DNA of 64,000 bases. It comes from Clarkia xantiana subsp. parviflora (taxonomy: Eukaryota; Streptophyta; Magnoliopsida; Myrtales; Onagraceae). The position numbers and the translations under genes were made by a program. The notes below the pieces were generated by a model, which searched no databases, was not told the origin of the DNA, and saw only the letters and a list, made by a program, of their open reading frames with translations. Of this stretch, positions 8,994-21,384 are shown piece by piece. Within the stretch, counting starts at the first letter, position 1; each line of letters starts with the position of its first letter. The stretch is taken from the NCBI GenBank assembly GCA_036873135.1, contig JAPTYO010000009.1:23209756-23273755 (forward strand). The letters are read 5' to 3'.

Positions 8994-11498
8994 ATGTTTT
9001 ACATTTTGTTTCGCTATGACGTCGAGGTCATTAGTAGCTGGCATATTCATATACACGGCGGTACATATGTTGAGCTACAATGTCATCGCGGTATTACATT
9101 TCGCGATGCAAAAATCCATGCAATGCGACTCTGCGGTATATCAAGGCCTCTTCTTGGGATCGTTTTACGGGATGGGTGGAATGCAATCACCACATTCGAA
9201 ATGTGGGGAAGTATTATGTCCAGCTACCAGTCCCCGGTGGAGATCATTGTTGTTCCTAGAGCTGGAGTTGATGACGATGTAGAAGAGTATGGTGGGTATG
9301 ATCTGTCCCGTCATATGTTACAACTAGGATTAATGGGCGGAGCTCCCACTGATGGAGAATGCAGCACCTCAATACCTGATCCAGATTGCACGAACACCTT
9401 AATTGAAAGACTTTACAGGAGCGCCAGACCTGATGGAGACTGCAGCAACGACGTGCAAGAAGGAGAATGCAGCAACGTTGATGGTGTAGAACAAGATGCA
9501 GATGTAGGCGAGGTTGTCGAAAATCAAGAAGAAGACGATGTGCGCGGAGAGGAGGACATGCAAGAAGAAGAAATTTACATTGAAGATGAGTCTCCTGCTC
9601 TAGTAGAATCTCGTGAACGATGGAAACAAGTTGAATGTCAAGAGGACTGGACTTCCGGTGACTGGCAGTATGGATTGGACTCAAGTGATTGGAGTAGGCA
9701 TGGCGGGCAATCGACCGAAGATGTGGATGATTTTGTTGTTCAAAATACGTATGTCGACAAAGCTGAATTCCAAAGGGCGGTGAAAAGGTGGCACATCAGG
9801 CATGGGCGTGAAGCAAAAACGAAGAAATCAGACACTACGCGAATAGTGTACTGTTGCACACATGATACATGTTCTTGGTCACTTCGTTGTTCCAAACAAA
9901 AGTTGGGATGTTGGGAGATCACGAGTGTGGGCCCACCACATTCATGTGTAAACCGTACTACAGTCACCCAGAACAGGCTACTTGACAGTCGCTTAATGGA
10001 AGATTTGTTTTATCCGTTTGTTAAAAATAACAACGCCATAACGATTGTTGATTTACGCGGAATTGTAAAACAAGAATACAAAGTTTGGCCAACTTACCAG
10101 AAAGTTTGGTACGCCAAATGTCATGTCATTGAGAGGATATACGGAACTCACGAAGAGGCTTTCCAGATATTTCCACCTCATATGGTCGCAATAGCGTATT
10201 ACAATCCCGGTACGGTTTACCGGTTTGAATTCAAGATGGTGAGAAATCAAGCTGATGGAGAAACGACATTCGACAAATGGTTTTGGGCTTTCGGGCCTTC
10301 AATATCGGCTTTCAAACACTGCAGACCGTTAATTAGCATTGATGGCACACATTTATACGACAAGTACACAGGCAAACTTCTTGTGGCTGTGGCATACGAT
10401 GCTAATAACCAAATCGTACCGTTGGCCTTCTGTTTGTGTGACAAAGAGCGTGACGAGACGTGGATATGGTTTTTAGAGAAACTACGCGCACATGTGACGT
10501 GTGATCGACGTAAGGTATGCATCATATCTGATCGTCACATCAGTATATTAAAGGCGGTCAAACAAGTGTACGTGCAAGAAGACAAAGGTGTCCACCGATA
10601 CTGTGCGCGTCATTTGTTGAGCAACTTCAATACCAAGTTTAAGGACGCGAAGCTGAAGCGAAAATTCGGCGATATGGTTTGGACTCCCTCAAAGAAGTTG
10701 TCTGTAAAATTGTATGCCCAATGGTATGAAGCCGATAACGGAAAGTACAGATCGTTCCTGGAAAGTTGTGGTGAATTTAGTACGTGGTCTCTATCGCATG
10801 ACGAGGGTTGGAGGTACGAGAACATGACAACGAATCAGTCTGAGTGCTTCAACAATGTGTTGAAGAATGCAAGGTCCTTACCTATCACTGCGATCCTTAT
10901 AATGTCATTCGAACGAATGAATACCTATTGGGTGGACCGGACGAAGAAAGTGAACACGCAAATTTCTCAAGGACATTTATATCTTGAGAATGTTAGACTT
11001 TTTCTAGAAAAAGCTGAGGAGGCGTCCAGGAATTTCACTGCTAAGACATATCACCAAGGCGTAGAGTACCAAGTTTCTGCTCAAGGTTGTGAAGCTAAGG
11101 TTGTAAACATAACGACAAAACAATGTACCTGCGGAGAGTGGAAGTTGTATCGCCGACCGTGCAGACACGCCGTGTGCGCTTACCGAGCGGCGAATACAAG
11201 TTACTACGACGGTGTTAATGGTCATTTCAGGATAGCAAACTATAAGCTCACGTATTCTTATCCATTTCACCCACTCCCTGACATAGATGAATGGCCGCCC
11301 TGGACGGGGCCCACCGTTGTTGTTGATCCAGCCATGATGGTCTCTCGGAAGGGACGTAAAAATAAAAGGTTGACAAACGAGATGGATGAGCGCGAACCCG
11401 GCAAGAAGAGAAAGTGCAGTATCTGTAAAACTGAAGGACACAATAGGAGAAATTGTCCACTGTGGGTAGTCGAACCACCGCCTGATGATGATGTATGA
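8994..11498 (+). CDS. MULE transposase (MURA-like), 834 aa
   Basis: A single open exon, started at the first ATG after the leader acceptor; the same ATG position is used in MULE B. Domain order: a variable acidic N-terminal part (about residues 100-230), a MuDR-type DNA-binding region (about 255-330, with a CCTHDTCSWSLRC zinc-like motif), and a MULE catalytic domain. The presumed DDE residues are D450 (SIDGTHL), D513 (IISDRH) and E617 (NQSECFNN), with a YCARHL motif between the last two. A SWIM zinc finger starts at C711 (CTCGEW then CRHAVCAY), and a CCHC knuckle at C808-C811-H816-C821 ends the protein. It would bind the TIRs and cut and join the element in the nucleus. No stop or frameshift was seen, so it is probably functional or recently so. 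Confidence 0.92.
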   Translation: MFYILFRYDVEVISSWHIHIHGGTYVELQCHRGITFRDAKIHAMRLCGISRPLLGIVLRDGWNAITTFEMWGSIMSSYQSPVEIIVVPRAGVDDDVEEYGGYDLSRHMLQLGLMGGAPTDGECSTSIPDPDCTNTLIERLYRSARPDGDCSNDVQEGECSNVDGVEQDADVGEVVENQEEDDVRGEEDMQEEEIYIEDESPALVESRERWKQVECQEDWTSGDWQYGLDSSDWSRHGGQSTEDVDDFVVQNTYVDKAEFQRAVKRWHIRHGREAKTKKSDTTRIVYCCTHDTCSWSLRCSKQKLGCWEITSVGPPHSCVNRTTVTQNRLLDSRLMEDLFYPFVKNNNAITIVDLRGIVKQEYKVWPTYQKVWYAKCHVIERIYGTHEEAFQIFPPHMVAIAYYNPGTVYRFEFKMVRNQADGETTFDKWFWAFGPSISAFKHCRPLISIDGTHLYDKYTGKLLVAVAYDANNQIVPLAFCLCDKERDETWIWFLEKLRAHVTCDRRKVCIISDRHISILKAVKQVYVQEDKGVHRYCARHLLSNFNTKFKDAKLKRKFGDMVWTPSKKLSVKLYAQWYEADNGKYRSFLESCGEFSTWSLSHDEGWRYENMTTNQSECFNNVLKNARSLPITAILIMSFERMNTYWVDRTKKVNTQISQGHLYLENVRLFLEKAEEASRNFTAKTYHQGVEYQVSAQGCEAKVVNITTKQCTCGEWKLYRRPCRHAVCAYRAANTSYYDGVNGHFRIANYKLTYSYPFHPLPDIDEWPPWTGPTVVVDPAMMVSRKGRKNKRLTNEMDEREPGKKRKCSICKTEGHNRRNCPLWVVEPPPDDDV

Positions 11499-11932
11499 AG
11501 CTAGTGTTGTAATGTTATCATTTGTATTTCTCTATTTTAAATGTAACTTTAAATCTTGGTATTGTAATGAACTTGTTTTAAAATTCTGAATTTTATATGT
11601 TGCTAATTTGTGTTATTTTTGCAATGTGTTTGACTATTACTTTAATAAAATCTTATAATATTTCATACGGTCAGAAAAATTGTTTTTCCTATGTTATATA
11701 TTTATGCTAATATATTTTTATGACAAATTTTGTATGGTCACATAATATAGATAATAAGTGATAAATCTTAGTTCATTACTTAGCTAATCTAACCATGAAC
11801 TAACTAGTAACTACATTAATATTTGGTCAGTAGAAAATATAATATTATCACAAAACGTCTATCGCAAAAAAAAAAGCATTCTTGTGTTTCAATCATCCAA
11901 AAAGATATATCAAAATAACATTACAATAACGT
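11499..11932. other. Convergent spacer of MULE A
   Basis: AT-rich 3' ends of the transposase (plus) and the PMD gene (minus). AATAAA-like motifs occur on plus (for example TTTAATAAAATC near 11640). No further gene seen. Confidence 0.6.
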
Positions 11933-14900
11933 TTAGTTCCCCCCACCGGGAGGTGGTTGATACCCAATATACGGGTTGTAATAGCCGTAATAAGAAGGTG
12001 GGAACTGCCCAGACGGTGCTTGGAGAGGCCCAGGCTGTGAAGAACTAGACCCACGCAGTGGTGGATAAGGACCGACTGGTGTTGGATAAGGCCCAGCTGG
12101 TGGTGGATAAGGCCTAGGAAATGGGCCGGGCCTTGCAGACTGTGACATGGCGACCCTATCTTGTACAAATCCTGGTTGTGAAAACTGAGTAGCCATTGGA
12201 GGTTGGGAATCAGGTATATCCATTTCTTGTGCGTCTTCACGTTCCTCCTCGATGCTACAGTCAGACATCTCTCCATCTTCAAGTATATTGAGCATGTCAT
12301 GTTGCCCAGAAACAGTCAAGCAATGAGTTGTGATGTCCATCATTTTTTTATAACGCTCCTTAGGAGGGCCATTATCATGCATCAATTTTCTTATCTGTTT
12401 GTACATGAGACTGTAGCCACGCGCCTGTTCAACAATTCACGTAATAGTGGTTATTCGAATGACTTAATTGTAGACTTATAAAGATATATTTCTTTTGTCT
12501 TACCATGTAGCTTATCATGTCACCGTGTTGACCGAGATACCCCTGCGAAGAGCGAACATGCAATGGTCGTTGTTCTTCAACTTCTTCAGCTTCAACTTCA
12601 ACTTCTGGGTGATCTTTAGCTAAAGAAGTTGTAATACGACGATACCACTTGAAATATTCTTTCGACCTCACACATTCGGGCTCAGGGATAGGATACATAT
12701 CACGATCATTGCGGTTGTTCCACAACAATATGTACTCCTCATGGGTAACATGCCACGGTGTTGGCGGTGACTTCTGCCATTGGGCACACGAGTGGAGGCG
12801 ATCCCATAATTGTCGATCAGGGAACACCTCGGGGATATAAAATCCAAAGCCTAACTGCTTATACACTCGTTGTGGCAGTTGATATTCCACAGAGTTAAAG
12901 TGGATCAGAGGTAGTTGTAAGTATGCCAATTCCCAACCTTCTCTGGCAATTTGTGGCATTATTGATGCAACTTCCGCGGTCCATGGGTTCCAAGTAACCT
13001 GTGTTATAACAATATTAGAGTCAACATATTAACTATAAATATAATATGCCATTCTAATGATCGATTATTTAAGTTTAATACCGCAGAGTTCTTCAATATC
13101 TTAAGTTCATCTCGGTAAAACCACCTAGTACGAGTTTGGACAGTTTTCTTTGAACTCTTTTTCTCTCTCCACCAACAACCGACAGCACGACCAGCCTCAA
13201 CATGACCAAAGCACGTGGGTCTACCAAGCGCGAGATACGTCCAACACCACACCTATATATGAGATAAATGCCATTACATAATATAAGTAATTAATAATAT
13301 TAATAATGCATTTTCAATACCTGTACTAGCACACCACAACCGCCGATGTTGGTCGCTGACTTTTTACAAGTCCACTTGCACAATCCCCTGTACAAGTGGC
13401 TCAATACAGCAGAACCCCAACTGTATAGACTGCACACGTCCAGATCTTCGATAAAATATAAATATTGCAGTGGCACCAACGATCCGTTGGAGTCTGCGAA
13501 TAAAACTGTCCCTAAGAGACACAATATATACGCTCTTGCTCTCTTTTCTGCTTCTTCATCATCGTCTGTTTCGAACTGAGGATGGTTTTTTTCTTTCAAG
13601 AAAGTGTTCTTCAACCAGCTGCACTTGAGATCACACGTCCCTTTGATTAATTCGTTGGCAGGCGGTTGTTCACCAAACAAACGCTGGAAAACAGATAGAG
13701 TGTGATTTTTCATAAATCCCGCAACTGAAACTTCGGGATCTAATACAATTCCATCTCTGTAATGGTCTGATATCGGCGGACCATCTATCCTTAACCCCAA
13801 GATCATCGCCACATCCTTCAGAGTAATCGTCATTTCACCTGTAGGAAGATGAAAACTGTGGGTTTCTGGTCGCCACCTCTCCGCTAAAGCATGCATCATT
13901 CCAACATCTACCTCAATACGAGATGTCAATCCTGCATCAAGAAAGCCCGCCCGGTTGACGAACCCCGCAGTTCGTTCGTCTATCTCCCACAATTTTGCAC
14001 ATCTAAAGTGTGACTCGGGCCACGGAGTCTCGATCTATCAACATGAAACTATTCGTTATTAGTTAAAAATAATTAATTCGTCAATTTTATTTTCGAAGTT
14101 TTTTCAATGTAAAAATATTTCTTCAATAATGTCCAATATCTATTTTTCATAATTCTAATTTCTCTATTTAAAATCAACATTTAAAAATACTATCAAATTT
14201 CATAAATACTTTTAATATATTATAACACTCTAATTTATGTTTTTATATTCAAAATGTAAAAAAAAAAAAAAAAGTCTAATCTAATCTCTATTTTTAAATC
14301 CTGTTTTTAATTTTATTTGAGAGTTTAGTTTTTTTTTTTTTCCTACAGAACTCGTAGAAACCCTATTTGAAAACGCTATAAATTCGACATTTTAAATAAA
14401 AAACTTTCAAAATTTTCGTAAATTATGTCAACACTTAATAACACAGTAATATCTATTTTTAAGTAGAAATTTAAAAAAATAACCGTTTAATCTCTATTTT
14501 TCAATAATGTTATTTTTAATTTGAATTTTTTTTTTACTATTTCTAGAATAATTTGAACATTTGAAAACCCAATAATTTTAAATTTTTTCTCGTATTTAAT
14601 AAGAAACCATGAAAATTCGTAATTAATTTCAAAATTTAATAGCACCATAATTTCTATTTTTATTTTATTTTTTAATATAGAGATTAAAAAAAAAATCTAA
14701 TCTATATTTTTCAGTTTGCTTTTTTTAATTTGATTTTTTTTTAACTTCTAATATAATTTCGAAATTGGAAAACCAAATATTTTTATTTTGTATTTAAATA
14801 AGAAATTAAAAAAACTATTAAATTTCGTAATTACGGTTAACATTTAATAACACACTAATTGGAACCGTAAGACAATAATGAACATTTTTTTTTCAATTTG

Positions 14901-15444
14901 GAATTTGTTTTTACATAATTTCGACAATAATTTCAAACTATCTAAAATCGCTGATTTGTTATTTAAATTTCTAATTAAAATTTTAATTAATAGTCTAAAA
15001 TTTCAAAAATAATTTTCTACATTTTAAAGCACATTAATTTTAATTTATGATTTCTAATTTTAAATTGGACATTTATAAAGAAATTGTCAAATTTCAAAAT
15101 TTAAAAACAAAACTCAGTAATTTCTTCTTTTTAAATTTCGATTTTCAATTTTTTTTTTCAAAATTATAAAAATACTTTTATTTCGAAAAAAAAAAAAAAC
15201 ATCTACTTTCGTATCAATAACATATTTATTTGGCATTGTACTCTATTTACGCAATCTAATTTAATCTATGTATCAATATAAACATTTATATTTATAAAGA
15301 AAATAGAAAATTTACCGTGTCCGTGTGGACAAAACTAGCCCTGTGTACGTTATTCATGTAGAGCACGGTATTATCTCCTAGTTCATTTCCAAAACTCATC
15401 CTTCTTCTTGAACCGGAAGAACTGCCTTCACCATGGTAAGCCAT
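11933..15444 (-). CDS. Plant mobile domain (PMD) protein of MULE A, 666 aa
   Basis: Five exons, all GT-AG and all phase 0: 15316-15444, 13321-14034, 13082-13252, 12504-12998 and 11933-12424. Exon 1 gives a serine/arginine-rich N-terminus (SSSGSRRRMSF). Exons 2-4 carry the PMD fold, with the signature RWRPETHSFHLPTGEMTITL starting near residue 96, then VAMILGLRIDGPP and later LVPLQYL. Exon 5 is an acidic stretch (about residues 530-570) followed by a Pro/Gly/Tyr-rich tail. PMD proteins occur both as host factors in silencing and meristem maintenance and inside transposons; the role in MULEs is not established. Exon lengths match MULE B (129, 171 and 495 bp are identical). Intron 1 (14035-15315) is AT-rich with nothing else seen. 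A TATA-like CTTATAAAAG lies upstream near 15474-15483. Confidence 0.85.
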
Positions 15445-15645
15445 TCCCCTTGAAAATTTAAGATTGAAAATATAACTCCTTTTATAAGTAAAATGATGAG
15501 AGAATTATATTTTTACTAAGGCATAGAATTGGGGTTCTTATAGAAAATAGGAGGAGAAGGGAAGAAGATGGGAATGTGGAAAAAAATTAGGGTTAGGGGT
15601 ATAGTGGGGGGAGGGGCGGCTGGTTTCTTCTCGTGAAACCAGCCG

Positions 15646-15951
15646 TCCTGTCCCGCTGGTATTACCAGCGGGACGGGGAACCCGACAAAACGGGTTCCCC
15701 TAGGCGCAGGCGCTGTCACATGCGCGCCTGCGCCTAGGGGAACCCGTTTTGTCGGGTTCCCCGTCCCGCTGGTAATACCAGCGGGACAGTACCACGCGGG
15801 ATGACAGCTCATCCCGCGTGGTAGTCAGCGGGACCCGCTGACATGTCACGTCCCATCCCGCTGGTATTATCAGCGGGACGGGGCGTTTTCATAAATACCA
15901 ACTTTTGAGGGGCATTTTTCAAATTCGAACTTCGCAGGGAGGGAGATAAAA
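15646..15951 (-). repeat. MULE A right TIR with nested palindromes
   Basis: Reverse complement of the left TIR: the same GTCCCGCTGGTA palindromes, the ACCCGTTTTGTCGGGTT pair around a GCGCAGGCGC centre, and the CCACGCGGGATGA pair. It ends with TTCGAACTTCGCAGGGAGGG before the 9-bp flank. The PMD gene is transcribed away from this TIR. Confidence 0.8.
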
Positions 15952-15960
15952 GTGATACAT

Positions 15961-16504
15961 AAATCAACACATTCGACTATTTGTTGTTCTACATTCGACT
16001 ATTTGTTGTCCTACTTTAATTGATCATATTGAGAACATCCATTGAATAGCTTCATCCCTATGAAGCAATGAGAATTTGCATGTACTTGTGACTACAAAAA
16101 GAAACCAAACTATCAAAATGTTCAAAATCTATTTCAAACAACAATGAATATCAACAATTATCAAATTAATATCAATGATAAACCAACAATGCATAAGTAC
16201 AACAGAGAAATACTATTTTAATCTTTGTTTTTCAAGTAAGTGTTTGTAACGAAATTGATAAATAGATAGATAATATATACAATTTGTGAAAATAGATAGA
16301 TAATATATACATACATTTGTGATTGTTTCGGTTCCAAACTTCTTCTCAACTGAAGTATGTTGCTCCATTTGATCCTTCATCCTTTCAATATATGAATGCA
16401 AATATAATCATATTCAAAACTATAATACTTGAAATTCCTTCATAAGCATCCATCTTTGCATCTAACTTCCATTAGCATTTGAAATGAAAAGTAAAAGTGT
16501 TACC
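15961..16504. other. Intergenic with small direct duplications
   Basis: Contains two copies of ACATTCGACTATTTGTTGT near 15969-16010 and two copies of AATAGATAGATAATATATAC near 16260-16310. No gene is supported; the minus-strand frame at 16213-16401 has no family motif. Confidence 0.6.
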
Positions 16505-16667
16505 ATCATTGTTAAATATAGAAATCTTGTACATAATTGTTATTTTCCATTCCTAGCAGTTTTAATGCTTTCCTAGTTTAGCTATTTACCAAGTTTGGCT
16601 TAATTTTAACATTATATATTATAAGTTTTGATTAGTGAATGATATACAGAATTTACCAGTTATTACA

Positions 16668-17348
16668 TGGTATTAGAGCGGGTTTTCTATTGTTACCTGT
16701 ATCCATCTCCGGAATAAGTCTCAGTCTCTGTTGTCTCGTGCGGTCATCACCGACGTTGTCACCGAGACTCCGACCACCTGTTCCGACGTTGGCCGCCTCT
16801 GCCTGTTCCGACGCCGGCCGTCTCTGCCTGTCCCGACGTCGGTCATCTCTGTTCCGGACAAATCTGAGCTCTCTGCCGCTGAAGTCCCCCGTTGTACTCC
16901 TCTGCTCAGCTTCGTCTTCATCACCACGACCTGCTGCCGGATGCCACCGCTCCGCATTCACGACCTGCAGTCGGACGCCACCGCTCCGCCTCCGCCTAGC
17001 ACGGCCGTCCCGCATCACCCACCTCCGACTGCTTCTCCTGCTACCGCTGTCATTTGGTCCTACTGCTGCTGCTGTAAGTAGATTCCCTCTGTGACTGCGA
17101 GCCAAATTAGGGATTTGATTTGCCTGGTTCAATATATTACTCCGGTTCGGTTCAGTTTTACTGTTGGTTCGGTTCAGTTCGGTCTGATTGCTGGTTCTGT
17201 CTGCTTTGTGGTTCTGAGTGCTGGTCTGGTCTGTGGCTGTTGTCCGTGTGTAATTTGTTTCTGATTCATTTCCGACTGATGTTCGTTTCTAAACGGTATC
17301 AGATCTGTTTCTGGCTGCTGTTCTGTTTCTAATCTGTTTCAAAGCTAG
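16668..17348 (+). other. Copia leader without recognisable gag
   Basis: About 680 bp from the primer-binding site to the protease region. It starts with a GC-rich segment (16730-17090) and passes into GGTTCGGTTCAG-like repeats (17140-17340). The reading frames in it overlap in several phases on both strands and show none of the copia gag motifs, so I call none of them. A similar leader follows the LTR at 37496. Confidence 0.6.
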
Positions 17349-17869
17349 TTGATTTTTATCCTTTTTATGGAGAACTCAATATTAGCTGCAAAATCTTATA
17401 TGAGTAATAGTAACTACACTAACTCAGATGAAGTTGCTACGATCGTTCAGCGGCTTGTTCAGTTGGTCAGTGTAACACAACAGACTCAGACTCCAAGGGC
17501 TACCATCACCATCCCAGGTATGACTTCCAACTGCTTATTAGCATCTAAATCATCATGGATTGTTGATTCAGGCGCTACTGATCACATGACTGGTAATAAG
17601 AGTCTACTGTCAGGACTTACCACCACCTCACAACCACCTGTCCAAATAGCCAATGGCTCCACTTGTCATATCGAAGGAATTGGATCCGCTCAAATTTTAC
17701 CACATATACCATTATCATCTGTTTTAAATGTTCCTTCTTTTCCTGTAAATCTCTTGTCTGTGAGCAAAATAATGGAACAATTATATTGTTCAGTTACTTT
17801 CACTCCAACTAAATGCACATTTCAGGAACTGGGGACAAACAAATTGATTGGCACTGCATATAAGATCAT
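17349..17869 (+). pseudogene. Copia gag-pol remnant with protease
   Basis: Encodes the aspartic protease signature VDSGATDHMTG (about 17572-17604) and the following copia segment (NVPSFPVNLLSVSKI), then stops matching where the MULE-type element at 17870 begins. The protease would process the polyprotein. Little sequence precedes it, so most of gag has been lost. The start codon is uncertain. Confidence 0.8.
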
Positions 17870-18466
17870 ACGGGTTAAATGTACTTTTGATACCACATGT
17901 TTGACTGAATGTTGCTTTTAGTACTGGATGTTTAGTTTTGTATACTTTTGGTACCAAACGTTTGAAAAAATGTGGCTTTTGGTACATCCGTTAGTTGACC
18001 GTTAGTTTTGGCCGTTAAAAGACATGTGCAAGTCACGTGATCGATTCTAAACTTTTAATTTTGTTCAGTTTAGTCCCTCAAATATATTCCTAACTTTTAT
18101 TTTGTTTAAATTAGTCATAACACTTCAAAATCGGACCCAATTAAACCAATCGAATTCAATTGACATAGCCCAATTTGGGTCAAATTTACCCAATTGGAGA
18201 TAGGTCCCAATTGGGTTCGATTTTGAAGCTTTAGGACTAAATTAAACAAAATAAAAGTTATGAATATATTTGAGGGACTAAATTGAACAAAATTAAAAGT
18301 TTAGAGTCGATCACTTGACTTGCACATGTCATTTAACGGCCAACCAACGGATGTACCAAAAGCCACATTTTTTCAAACGTCTGGTACCAAAAGTATACAA
18401 AACTAAACATCCAGTACTAAAAGCCACATTCGGTCAAACATGTAGTATGAAAAGTACCTATAACCC
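17870..18466. mobile_element. MULE-type MITE inside copia pol
   Basis: The ends mirror each other from GGGTTAAATGTACTTTTGAT (17872) to the reverse complement ending AACCC at 18466. Degenerate 9-bp flanks taagatcat (17861-17869) and taagaacaa (18467-18475) agree at 7 of 9. Removing it rejoins the copia frame at GCATAT/AAGAACAATGG, giving a sensible junction. The inner part is a second mirror (GACATGTGCAAGTCACGTGA against TGACTTGCACATGTC), shared with the element at 25974-26485. Confidence 0.75.
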
Positions 18467-19394
18467 TAAGAACAATGGTCTGTATTACCTGGAAAGCTCA
18501 CCTCAACGGTTTGCATATAAGAGCACTAGTAGTGCTTAGGAGGTTCATTATCAGTTAGGTCATCCGTCTCTACAGATACTAAAAACAATCCGTCCCGAAT
18601 TTCAGTCTGTTTCAGAACTAGTTTGTGAGTCATGTATTCAGGGCAAACATGTCCGTACTTCTCATCCACCTAGGTTCATTCGTCGATCTGCTGGTCTATT
18701 TGATTTAGTACATTCAGATGTATGGGATCCGTGCCCAATTACATCTATCTCTGGTTTTCGATACTTCGTTACATTTGTGGATGATTTCTCTCGTGCAACT
18801 TGGCTTTTTGTTATCAAATCCAGACAAGAAGTTTTTGCAAAATTTTCGATGTTTTGTTCATTTGTGAAAAATCAGTTTGGCACTACCGTTAAAACTTTTC
18901 GTAGTGACAATGCAAAAGAATATTTCACAAATGAATTCGAGCAATATATGAGTGATAACGACATCATTCATGAATCATCATGTGCCTACACACCTCAGCA
19001 AAATGGAGTGGCTGAACGAAAGAACAGACACATACTTGAGGTGGCTCGCACTATGATGATACATGGTCATGTTCCTCACCGTTTCTGGGTCGATGCAGTG
19101 CTAACCGCATGTTATCTGATCAGTCGTATGCCTTCCTCTGTTCTTGATGGTGCGATACCTTATAATATCATATTTCCGTTTGCACCTTTGTTCCCGGTTT
19201 CACCAAAGATCTTTGGTTGTACTTGTTATGTGTACGACAATCGACCAGACCGTACAAAACTTGATCCAAAGTCTATTCGTTGTATTTTTGTTGGATATTC
19301 TGGAATTCAGAAAGGTTATCGTTGTTATAGTCCCACTCTTACTTTGTCTCGTCTGATGTTGTTTTTTTATGGAGTCTGTACCGTTTTTCCTTAA
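18467..19394 (+). pseudogene. Copia GAG-pre-integrase and integrase, broken
   Basis: Reads NGLYYLESS, then HYQLGHPSL, the zinc-binding CESCIQGKH stretch, and the integrase core: D in HSDVWDP, D in FRSDNAKEY, and E in NGVAERKNRH. These are the DDE residues that join cDNA to the host genome. A TAG stop at 18537-18539 interrupts the pre-integrase part. A one-base shift in the T-run at 19362-19368 separates it from the RT frame that follows. Confidence 0.85.
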
Positions 19395-21384
19395 TTATGA
19401 ATCTAGCTTGTCTAGTAATTCTCCACATATCATGACTATTCTGACATATCCTGAAGTCCAAATCCGTTCTTCTTCACTCGAGACTGATAATGCACCTTCT
19501 ACGCCTCCTATTACTCAGGTATATACTCGAAGGGATAAGACGCTTCCTGTTAATACTAACTCTGTTCAGAACGTGCAGGATCTTGAAACACATGCAGCCC
19601 CTATTCCAAACATTGAATCCATACCTGAATCTCCACCATCTTCTACACAACCAGTTGATCCCGTACCAACTCCCAGACCTAACTCTACCTCTGACATTGA
19701 CATTCCCATTGCCCTTCGAAAAGTTTCCCGCCACTGCCCCAGTACCAGATATCCCTTAGATAGCTTTTGTTCCTATGCAACCCTATCTACAGATCATCGT
19801 GCCTTTAAAATAAGTCTTGATAGTTACTCTGTTCCTAGAAATGTGTCAGAAGCCCTGGCCAATCCAGGGTGTTATAGTGCTATGCAGGAGGAAATGTCAG
19901 CTCTCTGGAACAATCAAACATGGGATCTCTGTCCTCTCCCTCATGGCAAAAAGGCAGTTGGTTGTAAGTGGGTTTTCACGGTCAAGGTGAATCCTGATGG
20001 GTCGCTTCATCGACTCAAAGCTCGATTGGTTGCGAAAGGCTATTCTCAGGAATATGGCCTTGATTACGATGAGACGTTTTCCCTGGTTGCTAAAATGGCT
20101 TTTGTTCGTATCTGTCTCTCTCTGGCGGCCATCCATCACTGGCCACTGCACCAACTAGATGTCAAGAACGCATTTCTCAAAGGCATTCTTAAGGAGGAGG
20201 TTTACATGACTCAGCCACCTGGATTTGTTGTTCAGGAGGAGTCTTCCAAAGGCTGCCGTCTGCGCAAGTCCCTTTATGGTTTGAAGCAATCCCCCCGAGC
20301 TTGGTTTGGACGTTTTTCCCACGTACTTAATCAATTTGGCATGACTAGGAGTGCCAATGATCACTCAGTTTTCTACAGGCACTTAAAGGAGAAGACCATC
20401 ATTCTAGTTGTGTATGTTGATGATCTGATCATTACCGGTGACGATGACGAAGGGATCTCGGCATTAAAGAAGTTCTTGAGCGCACAATTTCAGATAACGG
20501 ACATTGGTAAACTCAAGTACTTTCTTGGGATTGAGGTATCACGGTCTCCTGGGAAGATACTTATTTGTCAGAGGAAGTATGTCCTTGATATGCTATCTGC
20601 ATGTGGGTTACTTGGGTGCAAGCCTGTTGACTCACCTATGGTTCCTGAGACCAAGCTCCAGCCTGATAAGGGGGAACCTCTACATGATCCGGAAAAGTAT
20701 CGAAGACTGGTCGGGAAGCTGAATTATTTGACGGTGACTCGACCAGATATCTCTTATCCAGTGAGTGTTATGAGTCAATTCATGTCAGCTCCGCGCACAA
20801 CACACTGGGATGCGGCAATTCGGATTCTTAGATATCTAAAAGGATCCCCATGTAAAGGACTTGTATATTCTGATCAGGGACATAGTAGAATCGCAGCATT
20901 CACTGATGCCGATTGGGCGGGATGTCCTAATACTCGGAGGTCCACCACTGGGTATTGTGTCTTCTTTGGTGGGAACCTTATATCGTGGAAGAGTAAGAAG
21001 CAGACAGTTGTATCTCGATCTAGTGCGGAGTCAGAATACCGTGCAATGGCAAACACATCATGCGAGCTCATTTGGACGAAACGCTTACTCAACGAACTAG
21101 GTATTCGTCATGACGGTCTAATGAGACTACACTGTGATAATGAATCCGCCATGCATATTGCCAAGAACCAAGTATTCCATGAAAGGACCAAGCACATTGA
21201 GGTGGATTGTCATTTTGTTCGAGACCTTGTCGTGGGGACATTCTCTAGACCTCCATACATTCAACTCATTCCCGTTCGAACAGATCTTCAGCTTGCAGAC
21301 ATTCTAACTAAGCCCCTCCGCAAAGCGTCAATTAATGATCTATGTGACAAGTTGGGCATGTTAGATATATACGCTCCAACTTGA
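19369..21384 (+). pseudogene. Copia reverse transcriptase and RNase H, 671-aa open frame
   Basis: An open frame begins after the T-run frameshift. The RT domain is complete: W-x4-E-x3-L-x3-W type start (EMSALWNNQTWDL), LDVKNAFLKG, and the catalytic YVDD at about 20412-20423. RNase H follows with DADWAGCP, SRSSAESEYRA and HIEVDCHFVRD, ending at the TGA just before the polypurine tract. The domain itself looks intact, but it is no longer in frame with protease and integrase, so the polyprotein is broken. Confidence 0.9.

Larger units (their letters stand above)
5722..15951. mobile_element. MULE A: PMD-encoding Mutator-like element
   Basis: A complete element of about 10.2 kb. Its TIRs are about 300 bp and share GGGGCATTTTTCAAATTCGA-type sequence and nested palindromes. 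Imperfect 9-bp flanks, gagatgcat (5713-5721) and gtgatacat (15952-15960), agree at 7 of 9 positions. Inside, in order: a TATA box, a two-intron leader, a transposase on plus (8994-11498) and a convergent PMD gene on minus (11933-15444). Both genes are open by eye, so the element may be autonomous. MULE B (40557-53792) has the same order, which fixes the interpretation. The decayed flanks suggest an older insertion than MULE B. Confidence 0.85.

Noticed and set aside
9256..9684. 142-aa minus-strand frame within transposase A, and similar shadow frames in both transposases
   Set aside because: They lie antisense to a conserved coding exon and carry no motif.
16639..17132. 116-159 aa reading frames on both strands after the copia 5' LTR
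   Set aside because: They overlap in multiple phases in a GC-rich leader and contain no gag or other family motif.
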